A DNA stretch of 64,000 nucleotides, from assembly GCA_947627875.1 (NCBI GenBank), contig CANQXS010000002.1, forward strand, positions 62,001 through 126,000, read 5' to 3'. Positions within the stretch are counted from its first letter, which is position 1, and the number at the start of each line of letters is the position of its first letter. The notes under the pieces were generated by a model. The model was not told where the DNA came from. It was given only the letters and a program-made list of their open reading frames with translations, and searched no databases. Below, one piece after another: positions 50,367 to 59,052 of the stretch. This DNA comes from an uncultured Clostridia bacterium (lineage in GTDB: Bacteria > Bacillota > Clostridia > Oscillospirales > Ruminococcaceae). The position numbers and the translations under genes were made by a program.

Positions 50367-50801
50367 ATGGACAGAGTTGAGCTGTTTAAACTTATCGGCT
50401 GCTCTTTTGGATATATTGTATCCTTTTGTGCTGTTGCCACTATGGTTGTGAAATATATCCGTAAAAAGGCTGGCGGATTTGTAAGAAGCGAAACTAATGC
50501 TCAGGACGTTGACGAACGACTGAGCAGAATCGAGGAAATGCTGCAAGCTCAGAATGAAGAAGACAACAAGTTCAGAACGGACGTTCTAAGCATGTTGAAA
50601 AAGCAGGGGCATGCAAGTAAGCAGTCTTTAGCGTTTATTATTGAGAGTACATACACTCAAAAGAAAAATGTCAAGGAACTTACGCCTCTGGAACTGAAAC
50701 GCATAACGAGTGCGTATTCTGTATATCACGACGAGCTTGAGGGCAATTCATATATCACTGAGCTTTATACAGAAATGATGAACGAGTGGGAGCATATCTA
50801 A
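50367..50801 (+). CDS. Membrane-anchored phage protein, 144 aa
   Basis: One N-terminal transmembrane helix (LIGCSFGYIVSFCAVATMVV), then a polar helical domain with a coiled coil (VDERLSRIEEMLQAQNEEDN). The family is common near phage lysis genes and often annotated as hypothetical or holin-like. Start ATG at 50367 after AAGGAGG. A GGGAGC/GCTCCC hairpin follows the stop. Confidence 0.65.
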   Translation: MDRVELFKLIGCSFGYIVSFCAVATMVVKYIRKKAGGFVRSETNAQDVDERLSRIEEMLQAQNEEDNKFRTDVLSMLKKQGHASKQSLAFIIESTYTQKKNVKELTPLELKRITSAYSVYHDELEGNSYITELYTEMMNEWEHI

Positions 50802-50839
50802 AGCTCCCACTACGCGAATTTGTAATGGGAGGCAATTAA

Positions 50840-51358
50840 ATGGCTGAATATAAGAAAATATATGGGTATGACGAGGTGCTGGTTTCCGACGAGCTTATTC
50901 AAAAGAGCGACGCGGAAATTGACGCTGCAATACCAGATGTGAGGTCAGGAATGATTATTTATAATGCCGGATACAGAATGGTCAAGCAGAGAGGTTTGGA
51001 CGGAAAGTGGTCATTAGTACCCGCCACTGGAGCCCCTGGTGCTGACGGTAAGGACGGCAAAGATGGGCAAGACGGTAAGAGCGCTTACGATATCGCCAAA
51101 GAAAATAACCCCGATGTCGGTTCTGAGGAGGAATGGCTTGCCTCACTGAAAGGCAAGGACGGTACTAACGGAACGAACGGCAAAGACGGTGCGCCAGGTG
51201 CTGCCGGTAAAGACGGTGCTGCTGGAGCCCCCGGTAAAGACGGCAACAGCGTTAAGTCTATTACTTTGATTGTTGACGCTGATGGCAAAGTTACCGGCGG
51301 TTCGGCTACGCTCACTGACGAGAGCGTTGTGCAGATTACTGTACAGGAGCAGGAATAA
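50840..51358 (+). CDS. Collagen-like phage protein, 172 aa
   Basis: The N-terminal 60 residues are a small domain (YGYDEVLVSDELIQKSDAEID). Then come G-X-Y repeats in two blocks (GADGKDGKDGQDGKSAYD and GTNGTNGKDGAPGAAGKDG...), split by a segment NPDVGSEEEWLASLKG typical of phage collagen-like fibres. A beta-rich C-terminus ends QITVQEQE. It is likely a trimeric surface fibre or capsid/tail decoration. It is the last gene before the integrase, closed by a terminator. Confidence 0.8.
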   Translation: MAEYKKIYGYDEVLVSDELIQKSDAEIDAAIPDVRSGMIIYNAGYRMVKQRGLDGKWSLVPATGAPGADGKDGKDGQDGKSAYDIAKENNPDVGSEEEWLASLKGKDGTNGTNGKDGAPGAAGKDGAAGAPGKDGNSVKSITLIVDADGKVTGGSATLTDESVVQITVQEQE

Positions 51359-51367
51359 TATAAAAAA

Positions 51368-51402
51368 ATAAGGGCTGCCTATGCGGTAGCCCTTATGGTT
51401 TT
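51368..51402 (+). terminator. Terminator of the late operon
   Basis: ATAAGGGCT (51368-51376) and AGCCCTTAT (51388-51396) form a 9-bp stem, followed by GGTTTTG. It separates the late genes from the integrase. Confidence 0.8.
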
Positions 51403-51555
51403 GAAAGTGAGGTAGTTTGTACGAACCAAGAAAATAATAGTTGCAAAGTAGATGAAAATATGTTATTATTAAGGCAGTCATTATATGACTCGTTGGGATA
51501 CCTTAATAAATGCATAAATCAGGAATATGGTACACCTCAAGAAGGAGTTGACCAT

Positions 51556-52590
51556 ATGCCAAAAATCAACCGAACCATAATGCTGAATGGACGCCGATTG
51601 TGGATTCATGCAGAAAATGAGCAGGAGTACGCTGAAAAGCTGATCAAGCTTTATGATGAGGAAACCGCGTCGCGCAGAACTGATAAGCATAATTTCAGAG
51701 AATATGCCTTAATGTGGTATAATGTCTACGCCAAGCCCAACATTGAAACAGCCACTGCTGAAACGTATATGAGGCAGATATCGCTGTATCTCATTCCTGC
51801 CTTTGGGGATATGGATATAGAAGATATCGCTACCGAAGACGTGCAGATACTGTTCAACAATATGTCTGGAGCAAAGGCGACAAAGGCGAAAACAAAGATG
51901 GTGTTGAATATGATTTTCAACACGGCTGTTGAGGACGATATTATCAAGAGAAATCCTCTCAGCTCTAAGCGCCTTAAAATTACAGGTAAGACAAGCAAGA
52001 CCACAAAGAAATACAGCGTGGAACAAATGCGGTATCTGATTCAGAATCTTGACAGGGTAAAGCTACCGTCAGACAGAACGTATCTGGCAATTCAAGCCTT
52101 ACACCCCTTGCGTCTTGAAGAAGTCCTCGGGCTAAAGTGGGCGGACATCGACACGGAGAATATGCTGCTACATATTAGACGTGCTGTCACACACCCCACA
52201 AGGAATCAGCCTGAGATTAAAGCGACCAAGACAGAGGCAAGTGCCAGGGATATTGGATTATCAAAAATCGTTCTTAAATATCTCAAACCTGGCGATAGGG
52301 ATGATTTTGTGTTTGGCGGGGATAGACCTCTCTCATATTCGCAAGTTCGTAGAATGTGTAATCGCATAAAGAAGGATACTGAATTTGAGGATAACATTAC
52401 TCCTATCAGATTCAGGACTACGGTGCTTACTGACATCTACGATCAGACGCATGACATCAAACAGGCTCAAGCTGCCGCCGGTCACACAACTTCCGCTATG
52501 ACATTGAAATATTATGTCAAGGGGAGAACCTCGCAGTCGGAATCTGCGAGTGTTATTGAGAATGTGTACTGCCAGCCAGCAGCGGGTTAA
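51556..52590 (+). CDS. int: Phage integrase, tyrosine recombinase (third)
   Basis: 344 aa from the ATG at 51556, with AAGGAG 8 nt upstream; the longer frame from 51460 lacks a binding site. An N-terminal arm-binding segment is followed by a SAM-like domain (YALMWYNVYAKPNIETATAETYMRQI) and the catalytic domain: R in HPLRLEEVLGLKW, K in EIKATKTEASARDI, R in TPIRFRTTV (the usual H of HxxR is not there), GHTTSA, and Y in LKYYVKG. It ends 200 nt from the tRNA-Thr gene, the usual layout for integration into a tRNA 3' end. It is the likely enzyme for phage integration and excision. Confidence 0.9.
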   Translation: MPKINRTIMLNGRRLWIHAENEQEYAEKLIKLYDEETASRRTDKHNFREYALMWYNVYAKPNIETATAETYMRQISLYLIPAFGDMDIEDIATEDVQILFNNMSGAKATKAKTKMVLNMIFNTAVEDDIIKRNPLSSKRLKITGKTSKTTKKYSVEQMRYLIQNLDRVKLPSDRTYLAIQALHPLRLEEVLGLKWADIDTENMLLHIRRAVTHPTRNQPEIKATKTEASARDIGLSKIVLKYLKPGDRDDFVFGGDRPLSYSQVRRMCNRIKKDTEFEDNITPIRFRTTVLTDIYDQTHDIKQAQAAAGHTTSAMTLKYYVKGRTSQSESASVIENVYCQPAAG

Positions 52591-52789
52591 TTTGCAAAAA
52601 ATTTGCAAACCACAACACCCCGCAAACGCCCTGATGATGCGGGTTTGAGAGGCGAAAATTTTCTGAAAATTTGCAGAATTTTTGCAAAAAACCACTACTT
52701 TTGTCCACGAGATGCTTATGGTAATATCAGTAAAACACAGAAAGTATGAAAAAAGCACCCAAAAACGGCCGTTTTTGAGTACTTTTCTC
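52591..52789. other. Phage right end with probable attachment region
   Basis: A/T-rich with repeated TTTGCA-type sequence (TTTGCAAAAAATTTGCAAA and TTTGCAGAATTTTTGCAAAA), possibly integrase arm sites. A symmetric terminator AAAAACGGCCGTTTTT lies at 52761-52776 and serves the leftward tRNA. No left-end partner is in the window, so the core of the attachment site cannot be fixed. Confidence 0.5.
52761..52776 (-). terminator. Terminator of tRNA-Thr
   Basis: A perfect 16-nt palindrome AAAAACGGCCGTTTTT, within a longer partly paired frame, just past the CCA end of the tRNA on the leftward strand. It could serve both directions. Confidence 0.7.
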
Positions 52790-52865
<76 letters not shown>

Positions 52866-52900
52866 GCCTCAGGCACGATTTATCCGTGCCACGATTTGAT

Positions 52901-52929
52901 ATTATAGACTATAAAGCGGAGTTTGTCAA
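52901..52929 (-). promoter_or_regulatory. Promoter of tRNA-Thr
   Basis: On the minus strand TTGACA (52924-52929), 17-nt spacer, TATAAT (52901-52906): perfect housekeeping consensus, 36 nt before the tRNA 5' end. Confidence 0.9.
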
Positions 52930-52980
52930 TAGGTTTTTGAAAAATTTTTGATAAAAAAGTTTTGCACGTTTTTGGAAGTT

Positions 52981-53697
52981 TTAATCAAATCTCACATAGT
53001 CCTTTATTCTGCGGTAGATTTCGGCAGTCATTCCGTCGCAGAAGCCGTAGAGCTCCTGAACGGTCGATATTTTATGTATCCTTTCGCGCAGGGCGACTAT
53101 CTCCTCGGCGAGCTCGGGCTCTATCAAAAGCGCGTCGGCGATCTCTTCGGCGCTTGCTTCGTTTACGTTTACCTCGCGCATCACGCGCTCTTCGGTGACT
53201 GTCTTGGGAGGAATCTCGGGCTCGTCGGGCTCTGTAGAGACGGTAGCTTTGGCGGTCTTGCGGGGCTCATCGGTTGCTTTTTCGGGAGCGGTCGCCTCGG
53301 GAGATGTAACTTGGACTTCCGAGACTGCCGCTGCGGAGGTTTCGGCATGAGCCGTCAGGTAAAAATAGTCGATTATCCGCCGGAACAGCGAGTCGCTGAT
53401 GCCGCTGACGTCTTTTAACTGAGCAGCGCTCTTAAAGCCGCCTATGGCGTCGCGGTAAGCGATTATATCCCCCGCCTTGACCTCGCCTATCCCGCTGATT
53501 TGCATAAAGTCGGCGGCTGTCGCGGAGTTGAGGACCGAGACATCATATTCCGAGTAAGCGTCGTACTCGGTCCCGGGTTCGACGTAAAGCGGGCTTTCTT
53601 CTGCCCTTGAGCGGGAGATGTAAACCGCGGCGACCGATACCGCAGCTGCGGCAAGGCAAATAAGGATAAACGCCGCTTCTGAGGGCTTGAGCTTCAT
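52981..53697 (-). CDS. ComEA-like helix-hairpin-helix protein
   Basis: 238 aa. An N-terminal transmembrane or signal-anchor helix ([20 protein letters not shown]) is followed by a first HhH module ([29 protein letters not shown]...[10 protein letters not shown]), a proline/threonine/glutamate-rich linker (about residues 125-170) and a second HhH-like module ([19 protein letters not shown]). ComEA binds DNA outside the membrane during uptake; two modules in one chain is less usual. The start overlaps the metK stop (ATGA), so it is co-translated with metK. Confidence 0.75.
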   Translation of the reverse strand: MKLKPSEAAFILICLAAAAVSVAAVYISRSRAEESPLYVEPGTEYDAYSEYDVSVLNSATAADFMQISGIGEVKAGDIIAYRDAIGGFKSAAQLKDVSGISDSLFRRIIDYFYLTAHAETSAAAVSEVQVTSPEATAPEKATDEPRKTAKATVSTEPDEPEIPPKTVTEERVMREVNVNEASAEEIADALLIEPELAEEIVALRERIHKISTVQELYGFCDGMTAEIYRRIKDYVRFD

Positions 53698-54863
53698 TTT
53701 ACGGCGTCGAGGAGCGCTTCGACCTTATCGGTCTTTTCCCAGGAAACGCCGAGGTCTTCTCTGCCCATATGACCGTATGCCGAGAGCGGGAGATATTTCA
53801 TATTTCTTAAGCTCAAAAGCTCGATTATCGCCGCAGGGCGGAGGTCGAACACCCTGCCGACAGCCCGGGCGAGCTTTTCGTCGCTAACCTTTCCTGTCCC
53901 GAAGGTATCTACCATAAGCGAAACCGGCTTTGCAACTCCGATGGCATAGGCAATCTGGAGCTCGCATTTGCTTGCAAGACCCGCAGCAACGATGTTTTTA
54001 GCGGCATAGCGCGCGGCATAGGCTGCCGAGCGGTCGACCTTGGTGGGGTCCTTGCCGCTGAAGGCACCGCCGCCATGGCGGGAATATCCGCCGTAGGTAT
54101 CTACAATTATTTTCCTGCCGGTAAGACCACAGTCGCCCTGGGGTCCGCCGATTACGAATCTGCCCGTCGGATTTACATAGAAAACTGTGTCGTTATCAAG
54201 AAGCCCCGAAGGTATAACTTCGCGGATAACTCTTTCGATAACGTCGCGCCGGATTACTTCCTGCGAAACGTCGGGGTCATGCTGAGCAGAGATAACAACG
54301 CTGTCTATCCTTACGGGCTTGGAGCCGTCGTATTCAACGGTTACCTGGCTCTTTCCGTCGGGGCGAAGATAACTAAGCTCGCCGCTCTTTCTGAGGTCGG
54401 CAAGGCGCTTTGCAAGCCTGTGGGCATATAAAATGGGCATAGGCATAAGCTCGGGGGTCTCGTCGCAGGCGAAGCCGAACATCATTCCCTGGTCCCCTGC
54501 GCCGATATCGAATCTTCCCGAACCGCGGCTCTCATAAGCATCGTCGACGCCCTGAGCGATGTCGGGCGACTGGCGGTGAATAGAGCTGAGAACCGAGCAG
54601 GTGTCGCAGTCGAGACCGTATTTTGCGCGGTCGTAGCCTATATCCCTGACGGCGCCGCGGACGATTTCGGGGATATCGAGCTTCGCGTTTGAGGTTATTT
54701 CTCCGCAGCACATGACCATTCCGGTGGCGGCAAAGGTCTCGCAGGCGACCCGCGACATTTTGTCCTGCGCGAGGCATTCGTCGAGAATCGCCTCGGAAAC
54801 GCGGTCGCAGAGCTTATCGGGATGACCTTCTGTTACTGATTCCGATGTAAAAAGCTTTTTCAT
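53694..54863 (-). CDS. metK: S-adenosylmethionine synthetase
   Basis: 389 aa. Signature motifs: [13 protein letters not shown] at the start, [10 protein letters not shown] (ATP/methionine site) and [19 protein letters not shown] (phosphate-binding loop). It makes S-adenosylmethionine from methionine and ATP in the cytosol. A SAM-I riboswitch with terminator precedes it, so the product represses its own synthesis. Full length. Confidence 0.98.
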   Translation of the reverse strand: MKKLFTSESVTEGHPDKLCDRVSEAILDECLAQDKMSRVACETFAATGMVMCCGEITSNAKLDIPEIVRGAVRDIGYDRAKYGLDCDTCSVLSSIHRQSPDIAQGVDDAYESRGSGRFDIGAGDQGMMFGFACDETPELMPMPILYAHRLAKRLADLRKSGELSYLRPDGKSQVTVEYDGSKPVRIDSVVISAQHDPDVSQEVIRRDVIERVIREVIPSGLLDNDTVFYVNPTGRFVIGGPQGDCGLTGRKIIVDTYGGYSRHGGGAFSGKDPTKVDRSAAYAARYAAKNIVAAGLASKCELQIAYAIGVAKPVSLMVDTFGTGKVSDEKLARAVGRVFDLRPAAIIELLSLRNMKYLPLSAYGHMGREDLGVSWEKTDKVEALLDAVK

Positions 54864-54894
54864 TTACTGTCCTCCGTTTTGACTTTACAAAAAA

Positions 54895-54914
54895 CGCGCC
54901 CCGAAAGGAGCGCG
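54895..54914 (-). terminator. Riboswitch terminator before metK
   Basis: On the minus strand an 8-bp stem CGCGCTCC/GGGGCGCG (one G-U pair) with loop TTTC, then TTTTTTG. It is the expression platform of the SAM riboswitch. Confidence 0.9.
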
Positions 54915-54919
54915 AAAAA

Positions 54920-55019
54920 TTCAATCGTCCTCATCTTTCGGTAAAACCGCAGGATTTAGCACCTTTTAAAGGTTGCCGGGCTTCATGGGGCCTGTTCCCT
55001 CCGCCGCTCTTGATAAGGC
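54920..55019 (-). promoter_or_regulatory. SAM-I (S-box) riboswitch
   Basis: On the minus strand the conserved S-box blocks occur in order: CTTATCAAGAGCGGCGGAGG, GCCC...TGAAGCCCGGCAACC, GGTGCTAAATCCTGC and AGATGAGGA. High SAM favours the terminator at 54895-54914 and switches metK and the ComEA-like gene off. Confidence 0.97.
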
Positions 55020-55035
55020 TTATTCGGTTTAATGT

Positions 55036-55064
55036 ATTATACTTCCTTGCGCGGAAAATGTCAA
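55036..55064 (-). promoter_or_regulatory. Promoter of the SAM riboswitch/metK unit
   Basis: On the minus strand TTGACA (55059-55064), 17-nt spacer, TATAAT (55036-55041). Confidence 0.9.
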
Positions 55065-55092
55065 TAGGAAATCGGCAATTATATGAAAAACA

Positions 55093-55767
55093 TCAGCCTT
55101 TTATCTTCGATACTATCAGCGCAACTATCGCCGCCGCGAGCAGAAGCAGGCACACGGCGTTGGCAACGACCGGCAGTGCGCTCTTTTTGCTCTCGCAGCC
55201 CTCCCTTTTCGGGAGAAGATTCGCCTTTCTTAAAACCGTCATGATCGGCTTATAGAGCAGGAAGGTTATGCAGGCGTTGATCAGCGACTTAACGAGGTTA
55301 AAGGGCAGAAATCCCGGGAGCAGAAGCTCGGTTATTGCCTCCCGCGAGATACCCATATAAAGCGGAGAGATAAGATAGTTCCAAAGGAGCATTACCGCGG
55401 TTTCGCATATAACCGACAGCGAAAGCCCTATCATAGCGCCGTTTAAGCTCCTGCGGTATTTATAGATGATACCTACCGGCAGCACGAAAGCCATTGAGGA
55501 CAAAAAGTTCATAACTGCGCCGATTATCCCCGTGTCGCTTATGGTCACCATCTCGATAAGCGAAATGACGAGCGAGCTGAGAGCCGAAGGCAGCGGACCT
55601 ATAATAAGCGCTTCGAGCGCTAAAACCGCGTCTTTAGCCTCATATTTAAGGAACCCGACCACGGGAACAAAGGGTATCCTGAGAATGAATACTGTCAGAT
55701 ATGCGAGCGCGGAAAAGAGCGCCGCAAGGACAAGAGTTACTGTTTTTGAGGTTGATTTTGTCTGCAT
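55093..55767 (-). CDS. ribU: Riboflavin ECF transporter S component
   Basis: 224 aa from the ATG at 55767 (MQTKSTSKTVTLV); the ATG at 55776 touches the ribosome binding site. Six hydrophobic segments. The FLKYEAKDAVLALEALIIGP stretch is the RibU substrate-binding signature. It binds riboflavin and works with a shared energising module encoded elsewhere. An FMN riboswitch directly upstream confirms the substrate. The C-terminal 40 residues carry an extra hydrophobic helix after a charged loop. Confidence 0.93.
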   Translation of the reverse strand: MQTKSTSKTVTLVLAALFSALAYLTVFILRIPFVPVVGFLKYEAKDAVLALEALIIGPLPSALSSLVISLIEMVTISDTGIIGAVMNFLSSMAFVLPVGIIYKYRRSLNGAMIGLSLSVICETAVMLLWNYLISPLYMGISREAITELLLPGFLPFNLVKSLINACITFLLYKPIMTVLRKANLLPKREGCESKKSALPVVANAVCLLLLAAAIVALIVSKIKG

Positions 55768-55792
55768 AAAAAACATCTCCTGAAAATATTAA

Positions 55793-55818
55793 AAACCCGC
55801 GAAAAAATCCGCGGGTTT
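55793..55818 (-). terminator. Expression-platform terminator before ribU
   Basis: On the minus strand AAACCCGCG and CGCGGGTTT form a 9-bp stem, followed by TTAATATT. It lies between the FMN aptamer and the ribU start. Confidence 0.88.
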
Positions 55819-55833
55819 TCGGTCAATGCCGAT

Positions 55834-55967
55834 GATCTTCTCTCATCCGGACTCCGCGCCTTTTCGCGCGTTACCGTCGGTACCGGAATTTCACCGGTTC
55901 CTGCGCGCCTTGCGGCGCTGCTCGCGGACTTTACCGCCGATTGGGATTCTCACCCTACCCCGAAGAT
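55834..55967 (-). promoter_or_regulatory. FMN riboswitch (RFN element)
   Basis: On the minus strand ATCTTCGGGGTAGGGTGAGA, then GGCGGTAAAGTCCGCGAGC, GGTGAAATTCCGGTACCGAC and AGTCCGGATGAGAGAAGAT: the full RFN consensus with the closing ATCTTC/GAAGAT stem. FMN binding would stop ribU transcription. Confidence 0.97.
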
Positions 55968-55992
55968 ATCAATATTAAGTTTTTTGGCGGGA

Positions 55993-56430
55993 TTATTCCC
56001 CGTCCTCTTCCTCTCCTTCTTCGACTTCGTCGACGTCGAATTCAAGAAGCTCGCCGCAGTTGGGACATTCGACCGAGCCGTCCTCGAGCATGAGGTCGTT
56101 GAGCTCGATAGTGTCGCCGCAGGTCGGGCAGACTACTTCATATTCGCAGTCGTCATCGTCGCAGCAATCGCAGTCGTCGCAATCACATTCGTCGCAGTCG
56201 CACTCGTCTTCGTCGCCGAATACGGCGTCTTCAACGTCGGAGAGGTCCTGATCGACGGTGTCGCAGAACTCGACGATATCGTCGACGTCGGCGTCGATAG
56301 TGTCTACGGTCTCGCAGATCTCGCTTATCACGTCGTAAAGAGCAAGCAGAACCTTGCCCTCCTTTGTGGAACCGTCGATTTCAAGACCGTCAAGAAGACC
56401 TTTAAGATAGGCAGCCTTTTCGGAAAGCAT
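55993..56430 (-). CDS. CD1247-type zinc-ribbon protein
   Basis: 145 aa. The N-terminal helical part (MLSEKAAYLKGLLDGLEID) and the acidic middle with many D, E and C residues (DECDCDECDCDDCDCCDDDD) are followed by a zinc ribbon (CPTCG...CPNCG) and an acidic tail. This is the clostridial family named after CD1247 of Clostridioides difficile; its function is not known. The aspartate/cysteine run could bind metals. Confidence 0.85.
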   Translation of the reverse strand: MLSEKAAYLKGLLDGLEIDGSTKEGKVLLALYDVISEICETVDTIDADVDDIVEFCDTVDQDLSDVEDAVFGDEDECDCDECDCDDCDCCDDDDCEYEVVCPTCGDTIELNDLMLEDGSVECPNCGELLEFDVDEVEEGEEEDGE

Positions 56431-56470
56431 AGAAATTCTCCTTTCAAATCGTTAAAATACTTCGGCGGGA

Positions 56471-57028
56471 TTATGCTCTTTGCATATACTCGCCGGTGCG
56501 GGTGTCGACGCGGATAACATCGCCCTCATTGATGAAGAGCGGAACCTTTATCTCTGCGCCGGTCTCAAGAGTTGCGGGCTTGGTGGCGTTGGTAGCGGTG
56601 TCGCCTTTAAAGCCCGGGTCGGTCTGGGTGACGACGAGGTCTACGAAGAACGGGGGCTCAACGCCGAATACCTTGCCCTTGTAGGACAGGATCGTGCAGA
56701 CCATATTTTCCTTTACGAAGCGGAAGCTGTCGCCAACGTCGTTAGGGCTGACGGGAACCTGCTCGTAGGTCTCGGAATCCATGAAGTAATAAAGCTCGCC
56801 GTCGGAATAAGAGTATTCCATATCCTTTCTCTCGATATATGCCGTCGGGAACTTGGCGGTGGGGTTGTACGACTTTTCGACAACCGCACCCGTAAGAACA
56901 TTTTTGGTCTTGGTTCTCACAAAAGCAGCGCCCTTGCCCGGCTTGACATGCTGGAATTCGATTACCTGCATGACGTTGCCGTCTTCTTCAAATGTTACAC
57001 CGTTTCTGAAATCACCTGCTGTGATCAT
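56471..57028 (-). CDS. efp: Elongation factor P
   Basis: 185 aa, the standard length. The N-terminal KOW-like domain has the tip lysine in [16 protein letters not shown]. Two OB domains follow and it ends with [16 protein letters not shown], the EF-P C-terminal signature. It frees ribosomes stalled on polyproline stretches. It lies directly downstream of the peptidase gene, as in most Bacillota. Confidence 0.97.
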   Translation of the reverse strand: MITAGDFRNGVTFEEDGNVMQVIEFQHVKPGKGAAFVRTKTKNVLTGAVVEKSYNPTAKFPTAYIERKDMEYSYSDGELYYFMDSETYEQVPVSPNDVGDSFRFVKENMVCTILSYKGKVFGVEPPFFVDLVVTQTDPGFKGDTATNATKPATLETGAEIKVPLFINEGDVIRVDTRTGEYMQRA

Positions 57029-57116
57029 ATGAGTGTCCTCACTTTCTTATGTCTTTTTTCTTATGCCGTAGAGTACAATATATTGTAACCTATCTTTTCA
57101 AATAATGCAAGTGTTT

Positions 57117-58181
57117 TTACAAAGAAATCAGATTTTTCTTTGCCAGAGTCATATTTTCGCAGCCGTTTTCCTTTATTATGACAAAATCTTCTATCCTTAC
57201 TCCGAATTCGTCGGGAAGATATATTCCCGGCTCGACGGTAACTATCATATTCTCCTTGAAGATATGCTTAGAAGAAGGAGACGCGTTCGGGGTCTCGTGG
57301 ATATTCATTCCCACGCCATGCCCCAAGGAATGACCGAAGGCTTCGCCATAGCCGGCTTCGGTTATTACGTCGCGCGCTATTTTATCTATATCCGCGCCGC
57401 GGACGCCCGCCTTTATTTCTGCAAGAGCCTTTAGCTGAGCGTCGAGAACAATGGCGTAAACCTTTTCCATCTTCTCGGTGGGCTTGCCGACGCAAACCGT
57501 TCTCGTCATATCGCTGTGGTAGCCTTCGTAAGTCGCGCCGTAGTCCATAAGGACAAATTCGCCCGACTTAACCGGTCTGTCGGTAGGAACGCCGTGGCAC
57601 ATTGACGTGTTGGGACCCGAGACGGCGATGGTGTCAAAGCTCAAAGCCTCAGCGCCGTGAAGGAGCATGTAATAATCAAGGTGCAGACCTATCTCCCGCT
57701 CGGTAACACCGGGCTTGATGAAGTTCAAAGCGTCGTCAAAAGCTGCCTCGGCTATCCTCTGAGCCTTGATTATCTTGTCGATCTCGTCCTGAGTTTTGAC
57801 TATTCTCAGCGCGTCGATAGCGTCGGAGAGCGCGGAAGTATCGACGATTTCGACATTTATCTTGCTCTTCATATCATTTAACTGCGCGACGGTGACGGAC
57901 CGGCTCTCTATCGCCAAATTCTTGCAGCCGTGCTTTGCAAGAAGCTCGTTGATCTGGCTGCTGGCTTTATCCTGCATAATAACTTCCGCGTCGCGGACGG
58001 TCTTTCTCGCCTTTTCGATGTAGCGGAAGTCGATGATAAGATAAGCCTTCTCGCGGGTAACCAAAACCGTTCCCGCGGACGACTTCATTCCAGTGAAATA
58101 CCGCCTGTTTACGTCTTCTGTGACGAGCGCCGCGTCAACGGTTGAAGGCAGCTCGTTCATAAGTCTTTCATATTTTGTCAT
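57117..58181 (-). CDS. Xaa-Pro aminopeptidase, M24 family
   Basis: 354 aa. The N-terminal creatinase-like domain is residues 1-125. The catalytic pita-bread domain has the five metal ligands: D in LMDYGATYEGYHSD (two aspartates), H in GHSLGHGVG, E in VEPGIYLP and E in VRIEDFVI. It removes the N-terminal residue before proline. It is part of the leftward gene set with efp. Confidence 0.93.
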   Translation of the reverse strand: MTKYERLMNELPSTVDAALVTEDVNRRYFTGMKSSAGTVLVTREKAYLIIDFRYIEKARKTVRDAEVIMQDKASSQINELLAKHGCKNLAIESRSVTVAQLNDMKSKINVEIVDTSALSDAIDALRIVKTQDEIDKIIKAQRIAEAAFDDALNFIKPGVTEREIGLHLDYYMLLHGAEALSFDTIAVSGPNTSMCHGVPTDRPVKSGEFVLMDYGATYEGYHSDMTRTVCVGKPTEKMEKVYAIVLDAQLKALAEIKAGVRGADIDKIARDVITEAGYGEAFGHSLGHGVGMNIHETPNASPSSKHIFKENMIVTVEPGIYLPDEFGVRIEDFVIIKENGCENMTLAKKNLISL

Positions 58182-58183
58182 AA

Positions 58184-59050
58184 TTATCCTCCCTGTTTGT
58201 TAAGTTCGTCGGTATAGTATTTTTTCATCGCTAAAGCGTCGATATCCTGGGTTCCGGCGCTTTCGCAGATAAATGTCGGGCTGAGATTTTTCTTTGCGAC
58301 AAGCTCCATCAGCGGCTCGAAATTCGGACCGTAGAGCAAATCTTCAAACGTAAGGTGCCGCTTTTCGCCTCCGCCCTCGGTATACTCGATTTTCGAGAAA
58401 TGAGAGTGGAATCGCCTGAGCCTGTCGCTGCCGAGGCGGTTTTCGATGCTGTCGAGGATACCTGCAAAAGCTTCTTTTGAATTGACCTTGCCGATGGTGC
58501 GGGCGTTTAAATGACCGAAATCGACGGTCGGCAAAAAACTGTCGTCGAGGCGGCAAAGCTCCAAGACTTCCTCAAGGTTCCCGAGCTGGTTAAATTTTCC
58601 CATAGTTTCGGGGCAGAATATGATATCCTCAAATCCGGCTTCAACGGCGGCTTTGCGAGCTTTAGAAAGAGTGTCCTTCGCGAGAGATAAAGCCTCCTCG
58701 CGGGATATCTTCGAGCAGGAGCCGGAGTGAATGACTATCCTCTCGGCGCCGATTTTTTTAGCCGCGGCGGCGCTCTGGAGTATGTAGTCGATGGATTTGT
58801 CACGCTTTTCGGGCTCTACGCTCGAAAGCGAAATGAAATAGGGAGCATGGAGCGAGAGGGTTATGCCGTATTTTTCGGCGTTGGCTTTCAGAGCGGCGCC
58901 GACGGCGTCTGACACCCTTACTCCCTGACCGCACTGATACTCAAAGGCGTCGAGCCCGAGCTCGCTCAGATATTTCGGCATATCCGCCGATGATTTATAG
59001 AGCTTTGAAAAATTCTCCGCACTGCCGGCGGGTCCGAATATTGCTGACAT
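58184..59050 (-). CDS. Endonuclease IV-like TIM-barrel protein
   Basis: 288 aa. The barrel shows the metal-binding pattern of AP endonuclease family 2: HAPYF, VIHSG, CPETMGK, VDFGHLNA, FHSHFSK and the final CESAG. It would cleave DNA at abasic sites with three zinc ions. It is divergent from classical Nfo, so another member of the same fold remains possible. It starts 3 nt from yqeG and ends just before the peptidase gene. Confidence 0.8.
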   Translation of the reverse strand: MSAIFGPAGSAENFSKLYKSSADMPKYLSELGLDAFEYQCGQGVRVSDAVGAALKANAEKYGITLSLHAPYFISLSSVEPEKRDKSIDYILQSAAAAKKIGAERIVIHSGSCSKISREEALSLAKDTLSKARKAAVEAGFEDIIFCPETMGKFNQLGNLEEVLELCRLDDSFLPTVDFGHLNARTIGKVNSKEAFAGILDSIENRLGSDRLRRFHSHFSKIEYTEGGGEKRHLTFEDLLYGPNFEPLMELVAKKNLSPTFICESAGTQDIDALAMKKYYTDELNKQGG

Positions 59051-59052
59051 TT

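Noticed and set aside
52948-53418. A 156-codon plus-strand frame opposite the ComEA-like gene
   Set aside because: No ribosome binding site; glycine/arginine-rich antisense shadow.
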